NCBI GenBank assembly: GCA_032158295.1
Contig: CM063244.1
Location: forward strand, 1,659,148-1,723,147
Reading direction: 5' to 3'
Source of the DNA: Pycnopodia helianthoides
Lineage: Eukaryota; Echinodermata; Asteroidea; Forcipulatida; Asteriidae
Length of the DNA stretch: 64,000 bases
The notes below the pieces were generated by a model. The model saw nothing but the letters and a program-made list of their open reading frames with translations, was not told where the DNA came from and made no database searches. Position numbers and translations under genes: made by a program. Shown here piece after piece: positions 55,131 to 64,000 of the stretch. Each line of letters starts with the position of its first letter. The stretch's first letter is position 1.

Positions 55131-55397
55131 ATGGGACTACTTTTGGTATGATGGCGTAGTGATATTATGAATACTAATTAAGGACGGGGTAGTACTTAAG
55201 CAAGGGTGCGGCCCGTAATCACCAGTAGCTGTTAGCCTGGTCTGGAGATTGGAGTGTCTGTCCTTAGTTTATCTAAGTTACGTAAGTTTAGTTATAAATA
55301 AAGCAATTGTGTTCTCCTTAAGGAAGGAGTTTCACTAGCCTGTTTTATTTGAAGTTATGTGTATTAGTATCCCGGTAGGCTGACAAAGCCATAATAT
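55131..55397 (+). mobile_element. Probable LTR of a retrotransposon
   Basis: It starts TGTTATGGGACTAC and ends near GCCATAATA, imperfectly inverted ends. It contains TATAAATAAAGCAATTG (55290-55307) as a possible TATA/poly-A region. It is followed by TATGGTGGAAAATCCGGG, a typical position for a primer-binding site. A downstream LTR was not found, so the element is truncated. Confidence 0.55.
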
Positions 55398-56063
55398 ATG
55401 GTGGAAAATCCGGGTGTACTGCTGACATTACTCAAGTTCCTTTTTCTTCTTCTTTTTTACGAGACACACCCCACCTAGACCAGTCCGACGGCTACTCACA
55501 GCGCATTTTTATAGGGTAGGCTTATTTATTTATATTACTCTGGTGCTGTTAATCGAAAGATATTATTTATTTACATTCTAGGCAAGATTTCAAATTGTTC
55601 GTTAATACTGTGTTGAACTTCCCTTGAAAAACTTTGTTGTTGTTGTACATAGATTGGTGAAACATGTGTTGTATTTGATGTAATCATCAGCGATACACAT
55701 AACGATTGTAATATTTAGTAATGGTTACCTCTGTGACCTGATATGAAAACAGAAAACAGTGACACTAGAACCAAAGAGGAAATAGTCCAAGTACGAAGGT
55801 CATTTTAAAAACTTTTATTCAGCCCTTGCGACTGAGAATCTTGATTTGTTCCTCAGTAGGTTTGAACTGAATGCAAAACTTCGTGAGTTTACTCCGAACA
55901 AAATGTATGTAGCCTTGAGCCTCAGACTCAAAGGAAACGCAGCTATTTGGATTTCTACTCTTGAGGAAAGCAAGAAAGATTCTTATGAAAAGATTAAGAG
56001 TACCTTAATTGAAAATTTTCAAGGCAAAAATCAGAAATGGGTGAACGAAACCAAGTTTGTTTA
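55398..56063 (+). pseudogene. Retrotransposon gag fragment
   Basis: From about 55820 the plus strand reads LFLSRFELNAKLREFTPNKM, YVALSLRLKGNAAIWISTLE and KIKSTLIENFQG before a stop, matching the alpha-helical gag core of Gypsy-type LTR retrotransposons (L-x-L-x-G-x-A-x-x-W). No protease, RT or integrase follows, so it is a truncated relic of the LTR element starting at 55131. Confidence 0.6.
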
Positions 56064-56289
56064 ATTAGTCAAATGTATTCTTAATGATCTGTAAAACAAT
56101 TCCTAATACGGTTATACTTGCTGCAACAAGTAGTCATGGGTTTTTACAATAAATACCGTGTTAAAGTCAGAGAGTAAGCAGTTAGAGCCTCCATCTTCAG
56201 AGAGCAAAATAAACGTATCGACTACCTGCAACCGTGTGTTACTGTGTGCTTCTGTTTAGCGTATAATCAATCTGGTTATAGTATCATTG

Positions 56290-56460
56290 GCAACCAGAGA
56301 CATTGCACCAAGTGAGATGGCAAGTGACTCGATCAAAGCAAGTGGGAAAGAAAAAGCCATATGTTTGGGGCCAATTCATTGCCTTGGATGAGAACAAAGC
56401 TGATATCACCAAGTTCTTGTCAGATGCCATTTTTTACAAGTTTTACATCATCTCTTCTCG
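56290..56460 (+). pseudogene. Fragment of an uncharacterised multicopy protein family
   Basis: The frame KKPYVWGQFIALDENKADIT then KFLSDAIF is protein-like and resembles a segment seen in large uncharacterised invertebrate proteins. It is in the opposite orientation to the related-looking minus-strand pieces next to it, implying rearrangement. Confidence 0.35.
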
Positions 56461-56559
56461 TGGACCTGGCATCTGTAACATCAAGGAACCCTCCGCCTGT
56501 TACTATCTCAGATCTTTACAAATAATCCTTGCCCTTTTCTACGATGGCGAGCTGTCTTC

Positions 56560-56818
56560 TCGAGGAGTTTCATATCTGCGAGATAAACAGGTCCCAACTG
56601 GACATAGTTGCTGTGGTCATCGATGGTGAGCCATGGCTGTATTGCTGGAAAAGCTTCTCAAAGGAGAATCCAGTTTCCGTCCCTCTGAGCCCTGATGAAG
56701 TTTAGCAGAATCTCCACCATCTCCATGTAGGAATCTACCACACAGCTTACAAGATTTGTGAACATTATGTGAACACAGGCGCAAGTCTGTGTTCAATATT
56801 GGATTGAGGGCGCTGTTG
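56560..56818 (-). pseudogene. Minus-strand ORF interrupted by the LINE (downstream part)
   Basis: The minus strand reads TNLVSCVVDSYMEMVEILLN then FIRAQRDGNWILL, one stop, and PWLTIDDHSNYVQLGPVYLA, DMKLLEKTA. This pattern (YMEMVEILL...RA.R.GNW......NY....PVYLADM) is shared by large uncharacterised multicopy proteins of marine invertebrates. Its upstream continuation lies on the other side of the LINE at 61097-61480. Confidence 0.5.
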
Positions 56819-57234
56819 TCCAGCTGCCACACCTTTTAAAATGGCTCTGTGAATTTTGTTCAAAATCCATTTTTATCTCTTCTGTTTTAAGCCATCCAAT
56901 GTTAATCTTTTTACCAGTTGGTATCTGTTTTGATGTTATTCCTTTGGAGCGTGTATTTTTTTTGGATTTTGATGTGCTACCGTGGATTTCAATCATTTTA
57001 TGGATTTATGATGACACTCCATTGCTGCAGCCTCCATCGTGGATATTGACTGAGGTGCTATCATAAGCAGTACCGTTTTGAGATTTTCTCTCTTTGACCG
57101 TGCATCTGTGCATTTGTTTGGGTATGTGTCTTTACTTTGATCTCGATACCATGTATGATTGACTGTTGGATTGCTGTTTGTGGATTAACCACCTCGATCC
57201 TGCTGATATAAATTGAACTGCACCACAATTCAAA

Positions 57235-60200
57235 ATGGCTGCTCTACGAATTCTTACTGGTCTACTGGTGTTCTCATCATGTCACCATTTGATACAGGCA
57301 AGGAATTACACATTACAGACTGGTATTGGATGTAATGATGTGCTCTCAAAACATTTTGTAAATCCATGTGGCATGTTTCAGACTTGCTCAATAACAGTGA
57401 ATTTGTGTCCTACTGGATTCCACTCAACAAAACTTGCATTAACAAAATGGTCGAAACATGGGCAGACCTGTTTTTTAATCCCTGGACACGACCCGCCTCT
57501 GGACATAACTGTATCTATGGATGTCTCTTTAAACCCTGGTCCAGTTAGCAACATTATCTACCCGGATGGAAATGGTGAAATGAACAACCTACATACGAGC
57601 GAGTCAATCAAATATTCTCGTCATCAACTTTTTACAATTCGCAGATCTGCTCGAAGTGTGATTCAACATGAGAAACTTAATATACTTAAATTGAATGGAA
57701 TTCTTCAATTTAGGGGCAAAAGAGCAGGCCGCCGCAATATATCGTTAAATGCAACAAATTCCGTGAATAACTCTCACAACAGAATTCCTGTTGTGCAACC
57801 TCGCCAACGATTTAAAACTTTAAGTCTCCGTCAAATCGATCAGTCAGCCCTGATCAACATCCGGAAACTCCATTTACAGCCATGTCTGCCGTCTGTTGTG
57901 CTATCTAATGTACGAACTACCCTCCCAAACCCAATCAACAACCAGTCCGACTCTCGATTGAATCTGGATGAGGCAACTGACTGCTTTGAAACCATATCCA
58001 ATCTGAAGGGCCTAAGGATTGCACATCTTAACATCGTGTCACTTCTGGCTAAGGAGAACTGCAAAATCGAGATGCTAAGAATGGCATTGGCTGACAAACC
58101 TATAGAAATTTTGTGTTTAAATGAAACAAGACTCTCAAATAAAATTAGTTCTGATGAAATTGCCATAGATGGGTATACAGTGTACAGACATGATAGAAAT
58201 CGTAAAGGAGGTGGTGTGGCCATATATGTATCTAAAGATCTTGAAAGTACCCACAAGTGTGATTATGAAAGTAGTGATGTTGAAAGTGTATGGACTGAAG
58301 TTAATCTGCCAAATACAAAACCAATTGTTGTTGGGTCTATTTATAGACCACCTTCATCTCAAGTAAGTTTTATGGTTACTTTGGAAAGCCACTTATCTCA
58401 AGTTGTAAATCTGGCCGGTAACAATGATATGGTCATCACAGGTGACTTCAACTTAGATTTGCTTAAACCCAAGTCAGCCAAAGTCATTACCCAATTATGT
58501 CAACGATTTCAATGGCACAATGTTATTGACACACCTACACGTATTACGGAGAATAGCTCCACATGTATTGATTTGATTATGGTATCTAATCAAAGTAAAG
58601 TATTCTCATCAGGCAACATCTCAGTCGGGTTTAGTGATCATAATCTTGTGTACATGGCCTTCAAAGCCCGTAAAACTAGAGCTAAACCAAAAACTATTAC
58701 AACAAGGTCTTTCCGTAAATTTGACATTGATGTGTTTAACCAAGATCTTAGTAATGTCAATTGGGACATGGTGTGTCAAATGAATGACTCTGATATGGCA
58801 TGGAGAGCTTTTAAAAACAAGTTTATTGAAATTGCAGATCAACATGCACCACAGGTAGAAATTCGTATTAAGGGTAATCCACCTCCATGGTTTAACCAGG
58901 AAATGTTGTCGTTATCTAATGATCGTGACTTTTATAAACGTGTTGCTCAGAGGAGTGGTCAATCTAGAGATTGGGATATATACCGTATCAAAAGGAACCA
59001 TACCACTAATGCGATCAAACAAGCTAAGAAGTCATATTATTCTGGTACTATTGAGCATAATAAGAATGATGGTAAAAAGTTGTGGAAAACAATTAAATCT
59101 ATTCTTCCAACAAAGGTCCGGGAGTGTGTTAAGACAGTTGTAGTAAATGGTATTGATATAAAAGAGCCCAAAGAAGTTGCCAATGCTTTCAACAACTTTT
59201 TTACAGAAATCGGAAATAAGTTGGCTCAAACTTTTACCAATGATAACAATGAGAGTGTGTGCACAACTTTGAATTGTACAAATGAAAGTCTAAATTTCAG
59301 TGAAATTGATGAGGAATATGTTATTAAACAGCTTTCTACCCTTCAATTGGGAAAGGCTACAGGTATTGACGGCATTAGTGCTAGATTATTGAGAGCTGGG
59401 GCCTATCAGATCGTAACACCCCTTACACATGTGCTTAATCTTACTCTCCGCACTACTGTTATCCCACTCGAATGGAAGAAGGCTGTTGTCTCACCTATTT
59501 TTAAAGATGGTATGAAAACAAACTGCGGCAATTATAGACCTATATCCGTCTTACCAGAGATCTCTAAAATCCTTGAAAGAGCCATCCACACCCAGGTCTA
59601 TGAGCATTTGCAAAGAAATGGGCTTTTATCTACTGCACAATCTGGTTTTAGGCCTCGACACTCAACTCTTACTACAATAACTGATGTCACAGATTATCTT
59701 TATAATAATATGGACAAAGGCGAAATAACTGGTGCCGTCTTTTTAGATCTGAAAAAAGCCTTTGATACGGTAAATTACAAGGAACTTCTGCGCAAACTAT
59801 CCTACTATGGCATTCATGGCAAAGAGCTGGCATGGTTCTCAAACTATCTCACCAATAGAGAGCAAATAACAATTTTTAATGGCACTTGTTCAGATCCCAG
59901 ACAAGTAACAGTCGGTGTACCCCAGGGCTCAATTTTAGGCCCACTTCTTTTTATTCTTTTTATCAATGACCTGCCAGACAATATTAGCAAGAGTAAGATA
60001 GTTTTGTATGCGGATGATACTGCTATAATGTACAGCTCTAAAAACAAATTGGACATCAATCGTGTTTTGAATGAGGAATTGAAAATTGTCTCTGAATGGA
60101 TGAATAAAAACAAATTAACTCTCAATGCTTCAAAAACCAAAGTCATGACTTTTGGCACATCTCAGAAAATAAAAAATCTTAACAATCTGGTTGTTAAAGT

Positions 60201-60852
60201 CAATGTTGATACACTGGAGACTGTGACCGAGTTTAAATATCTTGGTGTATGGTTTGACCAACATCTCAGATGGGACACGCACATTGACAAAACTGCTGCC
60301 AAAATTTCTCAAAGACTTGGAGTGTTGAAACGGTTGAGTTGGTATGTTGACAAATATACACGTAATACATTGTATAATGCTCTAATCTTGCCCCACATTG
60401 ATTATTGTTGCACAGCCTGGACTCAAGGTGCTGATAAATATGTTAAAAGAATTCAGATCCTACAAAACCGGGCAGCAAGATTAACATTAGGCTACAGGGT
60501 TAGAGATGTACATGTGAATGATTTATACACTGAGTTAAATTGGATGCAGGTTCGTCAGCGGGCCGAGTACTTTAAAAACATCCTTATGTACAAGTGCGTT
60601 CATGGCCTGGCTCCGGAGTATTTGTCGAATGGTATACAATCTCAAATGAACACTCACTCCTATAATACCAGATCCAATACCGGTAACAACATCTCTCATT
60701 CTGCAGTACGAACTGAAACTGGCAGACGTTCTTTCAAATTCTCTGGAGCCAGGTCATGGAATGAGCTTCCACCTGCCATTAAAAGCTTGCCAACTATCCT
60801 GAGTTTCAAAAAGCATGTCAAGGAACACATTTTAAATTCAAATGATCTGTAA
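57235..60852 (+). CDS. LINE polyprotein: 2A-like peptide, APE endonuclease, reverse transcriptase
   Basis: 1,205 codons, uninterrupted, ATG in good context (AAAATGG). Residues 1-22 are hydrophobic and signal-peptide-like (LRILTGLLVFSSC). A short Cys-containing segment (Cys 33, 45, 51, 58, 79) follows. Residues 96-103 are DVSLNPGP, a 2A-like ribosome-skipping motif with Ser at the usual Glu position. A basic linker leads to the APE endonuclease from about residue 260 (LNIVSL, LNETRLS, YRHDRNRKGGGVAIY, YRPP, GDFN at 403, IDLI, SDHN at 467). The reverse transcriptase, about 690-990, has the NYRPISVLP, LDLKKAFDTV, GVPQGSILGPLLF and YADDT (925) motifs. The C-terminus has the usual LINE ending (YNTRS, ARSWNELPPAIKSLP). 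Such enzymes nick target DNA and prime cDNA synthesis there. All expected catalytic residues are present. Confidence 0.92.
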   Translation: MAALRILTGLLVFSSCHHLIQARNYTLQTGIGCNDVLSKHFVNPCGMFQTCSITVNLCPTGFHSTKLALTKWSKHGQTCFLIPGHDPPLDITVSMDVSLNPGPVSNIIYPDGNGEMNNLHTSESIKYSRHQLFTIRRSARSVIQHEKLNILKLNGILQFRGKRAGRRNISLNATNSVNNSHNRIPVVQPRQRFKTLSLRQIDQSALINIRKLHLQPCLPSVVLSNVRTTLPNPINNQSDSRLNLDEATDCFETISNLKGLRIAHLNIVSLLAKENCKIEMLRMALADKPIEILCLNETRLSNKISSDEIAIDGYTVYRHDRNRKGGGVAIYVSKDLESTHKCDYESSDVESVWTEVNLPNTKPIVVGSIYRPPSSQVSFMVTLESHLSQVVNLAGNNDMVITGDFNLDLLKPKSAKVITQLCQRFQWHNVIDTPTRITENSSTCIDLIMVSNQSKVFSSGNISVGFSDHNLVYMAFKARKTRAKPKTITTRSFRKFDIDVFNQDLSNVNWDMVCQMNDSDMAWRAFKNKFIEIADQHAPQVEIRIKGNPPPWFNQEMLSLSNDRDFYKRVAQRSGQSRDWDIYRIKRNHTTNAIKQAKKSYYSGTIEHNKNDGKKLWKTIKSILPTKVRECVKTVVVNGIDIKEPKEVANAFNNFFTEIGNKLAQTFTNDNNESVCTTLNCTNESLNFSEIDEEYVIKQLSTLQLGKATGIDGISARLLRAGAYQIVTPLTHVLNLTLRTTVIPLEWKKAVVSPIFKDGMKTNCGNYRPISVLPEISKILERAIHTQVYEHLQRNGLLSTAQSGFRPRHSTLTTITDVTDYLYNNMDKGEITGAVFLDLKKAFDTVNYKELLRKLSYYGIHGKELAWFSNYLTNREQITIFNGTCSDPRQVTVGVPQGSILGPLLFILFINDLPDNISKSKIVLYADDTAIMYSSKNKLDINRVLNEELKIVSEWMNKNKLTLNASKTKVMTFGTSQKIKNLNNLVVKVNVDTLETVTEFKYLGVWFDQHLRWDTHIDKTAAKISQRLGVLKRLSWYVDKYTRNTLYNALILPHIDYCCTAWTQGADKYVKRIQILQNRAARLTLGYRVRDVHVNDLYTELNWMQVRQRAEYFKNILMYKCVHGLAPEYLSNGIQSQMNTHSYNTRSNTGNNISHSAVRTETGRRSFKFSGARSWNELPPAIKSLPTILSFKKHVKEHILNSNDL
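57520..57543 (+). other. 2A-like ribosome-skipping motif DVSLNPGP
   Basis: The codons for D-V-S-L-N-P-G-P lie between the Cys-containing N-terminal segment and the endonuclease. In characterised 2A peptides the ribosome fails to join the final Gly and Pro, releasing the upstream peptide. 2A-like sequences have been described in APE-type non-LTR elements of sea urchins and other animals. The usual consensus is D-[VI]-E-x-N-P-G-P, so Ser for Glu may lower activity. Confidence 0.7.
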
Positions 60853-61096
60853 TATAAAATAAGGTCTTTTATGGTACATTTGGTGTTAATTTCTATGTAT
60901 ATTTAATTGGATTTAATTTGTTATTGTTATATATTTGGTGTTATAATTTCGTTTTACTTAATATGTTTATTTTTATAATCTTTGTTTAATAAAATATGTA
61001 CTGAGGGCCCCCATGGAAAGCAGTGCTGAGCACTGATTGGAGTTTACCCTCATTAAAGATGACATAAATAAAAATACAAAAATAAAATAAGTCCAG

Positions 61097-61480
61097 AGTG
61101 CTCGTTGTTGAACTCTTTAATGAGCTCTTGAACATTGTTACTGCTCAGAAAAACTGACAGCTGGTCTACTGCTTCGTAAAGTTTTGTTTTGTGATTGCCA
61201 TCTCTCTTTTCGAACTGCTTAAACACACTTTGGGCAAGTTTGTCAACTTTCAAATCTTTTTGTTTATCATTTTCAACCAGCCAAGATTCAAGCATAGACC
61301 ATTTGATGCGCCACAGAGCCTCGTAGGTCAGTTGGTGTCCTCTAACAGCGTGATAATAGGCTTTGACTGGAAGCATGGTCTCAATCGTGATCAACCCAAA
61401 CACATGCCTCTGTCCACGGGTCATCAAGCCCAGCAATTTCTATGTGTGGGCCACTAGCCTTCAGGAAGCTGAAGCAGACA
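61097..61480 (-). pseudogene. Minus-strand ORF interrupted by the LINE (upstream part)
   Basis: Minus-strand frame: MLPVKAYYHAVRGHQLTYEA, LWRIKWSMLESWLVENDKQK, FKQFEKRDGNHKTKLYEAVD and VQELIKEFNNEHSG, ending at the LINE junction. Upstream of about 61400 a second frame (IEIAGLDDPWTEACVWV) seems to continue the same protein, indicating a frameshift. With 56560-56818 it forms one older multicopy ORF split by the LINE. No domain I can name. Confidence 0.5.
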
Positions 61481-61499
61481 TGTAGTACTCCCTTGAGAA

Positions 61500-62270
61500 A
61501 TGTTGTATAGTGTCTGCATAGTTACTATACAGTTAAATGTAATTAAACAACTTGAGTCTTTATTAACTCCAACAGATGTGAACATTCTTTTATCAAAGAT
61601 TATCCAGCTAGATGCAAACTTCGATTTTTTTCTTATTGCAAATATTTAATACTAATAGACTCAACTATGACTAGGGCCTTTGCATGTCAACCATGAACCC
61701 TGTTTATTCAAACGTTTATGTCAGGGCTATAGTCTTGTTCAAGATTGTGATGGTGGTTTTTTGTCCACCTGAAATAGCGCCCTCTTCTTGATCAATCTTC
61801 AGAGTAGCATTTTGCACGACCAATATTGTAGCTTCGCTCGGCCCCAGCGGCCTATCCAGGACCGCTGGGATGGGCTAATCAGCTTGCACAGATTCTTGTT
61901 CAGGAAGTACGTCATGCGTGCAGTGCTTGCAGTGTGAGTGTGATGCATGATGGGACTGAGCATGGGACTCAGCATTAACGTTAACGATACGTTTGCCCAT
62001 CCCAGCGCCTTTGGTTTTAAGGCAAGGCGCTGGGGACGAGCGAATATTGTAGCCCGAACATCTGACGTCACACTTCGAGGCTCGTGTTTTACGCCAGGGA
62101 CCGGCTTCGAGCGTTTGGAGGAATCCTGACAAACGCACCTTTGACCTCGCATCCCAATGCGGTCTTGCGGATAAGGGACCAGTCGGACAGGGGACCAGTC
62201 TAGCAGTGACCATCTCTTTGATTAATAGACCGGTGCCGGACCAGTCTAGACCAATTGCAGACACAACTTA
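61500..62270. other. Non-coding; inverted GC-rich words
   Basis: CATCCCAGCG / CGCTGGGATG-type words and CGAATATTGTAGCCCGA / CGACCAATATTGTAGCTTCG occur in inverse orientation between 61815 and 62060. GGACCAGTC is repeated three times at 62178-62246. Open frames on the minus strand here are unconvincing. Confidence 0.4.
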
Positions 62271-64000
62271 ACGCAATCTCAGATTAGAAACGATGGACTG
62301 GGTATAACTTGGCCTATCATGTTCCTTCTGTTGGTTTTTGTTGATTTTTCCGTGGAGAATTTCTACCTCCATGATTGGTTGTACGATAGTCTGTGATAAA
62401 CCGACACTCATAAAGGCACGGTTTACACAATGAATTTCAAACAAGTAGGTCGGTTTTATTGAAGTTTGTACTGGATTTGTTTTCCTTCTTTTTTCCTGTA
62501 AAATGTTTAATTTCAAGATGTTAAACCTTTTAGCCGCTGGACCGCCCAGCCGCCCAAAGCGATACACCGTAACACTGGGGTAGGAGGAAACGCTCACCAG
62601 CTTGTGTTTGGAGAGGGGGGGGGAAAGTAACATCAAAATAAAACTTAATAGTCATTGGTACGCGTGGCAAACGCTTATGATGATAAATTCTGTATCTCTT
62701 ACCAAAACGACGCTCTCTGTTAACAAAATATATATTTTTTCATCATCATCATACTGTCGAAAACTAATGGTTAGCAACTAATCAGTATGAGCAATTGACG
62801 CAAGGTAACAGCCTTCAAAACTATTGTGTTCATTTTAACATTGTGAAAAACAACCTCCATAAAATTTAGCGGTAGCCGTTACCGGGAGGCACTTATTGTT
62901 CCCGTGGGATTATTAGCTCCTCCGAAATTGAAATAACATGTTAATCAATGACAATATTAACGAATAGAACGAAAATAGTACGTAAACAATAAGCCTTGTG
63001 TAATTTTAAGAATATTTTTTAACCACGATTCTAGTAATGTACTTAGAGAGTCTTGAAAACTAATCTTTTTTTCTTTTCTTTTTTGCAGACTAGGGTGGTT
63101 CAGGGACTAAAGGGTTAATCAAGAGTAAAATTGATTCATTACTAAACGAGGAAGTCCTTTTTAAAGAAAGGGTGGTGCTGTAGACCTAAAGGCTTAAATA
63201 TTTTTCATTTCTTGACAGGCCTAAAATAAATGTCTTTTTATATAAATTGTCTATTTTAATGCTTGTTTTATGCTTGAAAATGGAACACATATTTTTCGGT
63301 TGACCAAGTTTAAATGTTAGCACTAAAGACCATGACATCGTTAGACCTAACGTGATCTGATAACATCACACTGTTGTCCCGTGGTTATTATGTAAACCAT
63401 CATCATGTTGTCGTCTGTGCATATTGAAGAGACCAGGGATAAAATGATAATATGACTGCATAATATTTTACAAGTCTAAATACTCAGGTGAACTAACCAC
63501 CCTGTATAAATGAACTCAAGTAACGGGACTCAGTCACGCATGTCAAGGGTAATCTAGTGATTATAAGTTGTACTAATGAATCATGATCAAAAGGTAGCAG
63601 TGGCAAGTTTGAATGATATTGCATTGGCTTTAACACTCCTTATTCCATGAAATCACTTAAGTGGTCATACGAGTACTAATTAATTCTTCATTTGAAATGT
63701 TCTTGATTTATTCGACTCTGAGCAAATGCCCAGTGGAGCACAGACGTCTTGCACATTGACTTGTTTGATCACAAGTTATTGCTTAAATTTGAATTCTTTA
63801 GACAACAAACGGACTTTAAACAGAAATTTAAAAGAAATTTAAAATATACTTTAATTATAATAGGCTTATTTGAACTGCCATGGAATTGCGAGACGAAGGC
63901 ACACCCTAGTAGTAAAAGATCTTATTGTTGTCAGCCATTGGATTTAGACAATTCTCATCATTTTTTTAAATATTGTTTTTTTTTGTCTGACAACCGTTTT
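62271..64000. other. Non-coding, nothing recognised
   Basis: AT-rich, including a G-run at 62616-62625 and a (CAT)n patch at 62740. No exon, repeat family or RNA gene could be supported up to the window edge. Confidence 0.45.

Larger units (their letters stand above)
56825..61090 (+). mobile_element. Full-length non-LTR retrotransposon (APE-type, CR1/jockey group)
   Basis: About 4.27 kb: a 410-bp 5' UTR, one ORF (57235-60852), a roughly 240-bp 3' UTR with GGGCCCCCATGG and the stem AGCAGTGCTGAGCACTG (61019-61036), and an A-rich end (AATAAAAATACAAAAATAAA). The six bases GTCCAG occur at both junctions (56819-56824 and 61091-61096) as a possible target-site duplication. The same minus-strand ORF family lies on both sides, which fixes the insertion point independently. 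No disabling mutation is visible, so this may be a young element. Confidence 0.85.

Noticed and set aside
57840..58256. 138-codon minus-strand ORF within the LINE
   Set aside because: Antisense shadow of the endonuclease coding sequence.
61799..62264. Overlapping 117- and 129-codon minus-strand ORFs
   Set aside because: No family resemblance, and the region is full of inverted GC-rich words that keep frames open.

Overview
This window is a piece of an animal nuclear genome. Genes are split by GT..AG introns, coding density is low, and nested transposon debris fills the space between exons. The C-type lectin/PAN proteins, the 2A-bearing non-LTR retrotransposon and the dense short inverted-repeat elements suggest a marine invertebrate deuterostome, most likely an echinoderm such as a sea star. 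That placement is inference from content; no species marker is present.

Layout. 1-2.5 kb: two minus-strand exons of a cyclic-nucleotide-binding-domain protein (CNBD2-like) that runs off the left edge; its upstream exons should lie to the right, and a 177-codon minus-strand ORF at 16.5-17.1 kb may be one of them or a separate gene. 3.7-10.6 kb: two diverged copies of a block made of hairpin/poly-A units and of sub-repeats carrying TGACGTCA palindromes. 11.9-13.8 kb: a piggyBac-type transposase relic with three frameshifts. 17-26.5 kb: a run of about a dozen MITE-like elements whose ends resemble TTTAAAGGCACTGGACAC. 26.9-32.7 kb (minus): the complete four-exon gene for the scavenger mRNA-decapping enzyme DCPS, with a 17-bp minisatellite of roughly 43 units in intron 1 and an inverted-repeat element that begins 67 bp upstream of the ATG. 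36.6-38.1 kb (minus): a degenerate Mutator-like transposase. 40.2 kb: a tRNA-derived SINE. 41.3-42 kb: an array of an 18-bp perfect palindrome containing TATAAA. 44.0-49.75 kb: a 2-kb-armed inverted duplication holding two divergently transcribed, intronless C-type lectin/PAN genes, one intact and one with a premature stop. 51.8-53.8 kb: a direct duplication in which each copy carries a different later MITE insertion. 54.4-56.1 kb: an OTU-like protease fragment truncated by an LTR-retrotransposon relic. 56.8-61.1 kb: an apparently full-length non-LTR retrotransposon with one intact 1,205-codon ORF (signal-peptide-like start, 2A-like DVSLNPGP, APE endonuclease, reverse transcriptase) inserted into an older minus-strand ORF. 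61.5-64 kb: nothing recognisable.

The genes do not form a pathway. DCPS is a housekeeping mRNA-decay enzyme, the lectin pair is probably a secreted recognition protein and its decaying paralogue, and most of the rest is mobile DNA at different stages of decay. I did not find a clearly new multi-gene system. The strongest leads are the 2A-containing LINE with its secreted-type N-terminus, the lectin palindrome and the TATAAA-palindrome array. Exon boundaries were read by eye from splice motifs, reading phase and family resemblance; no alignment was run.
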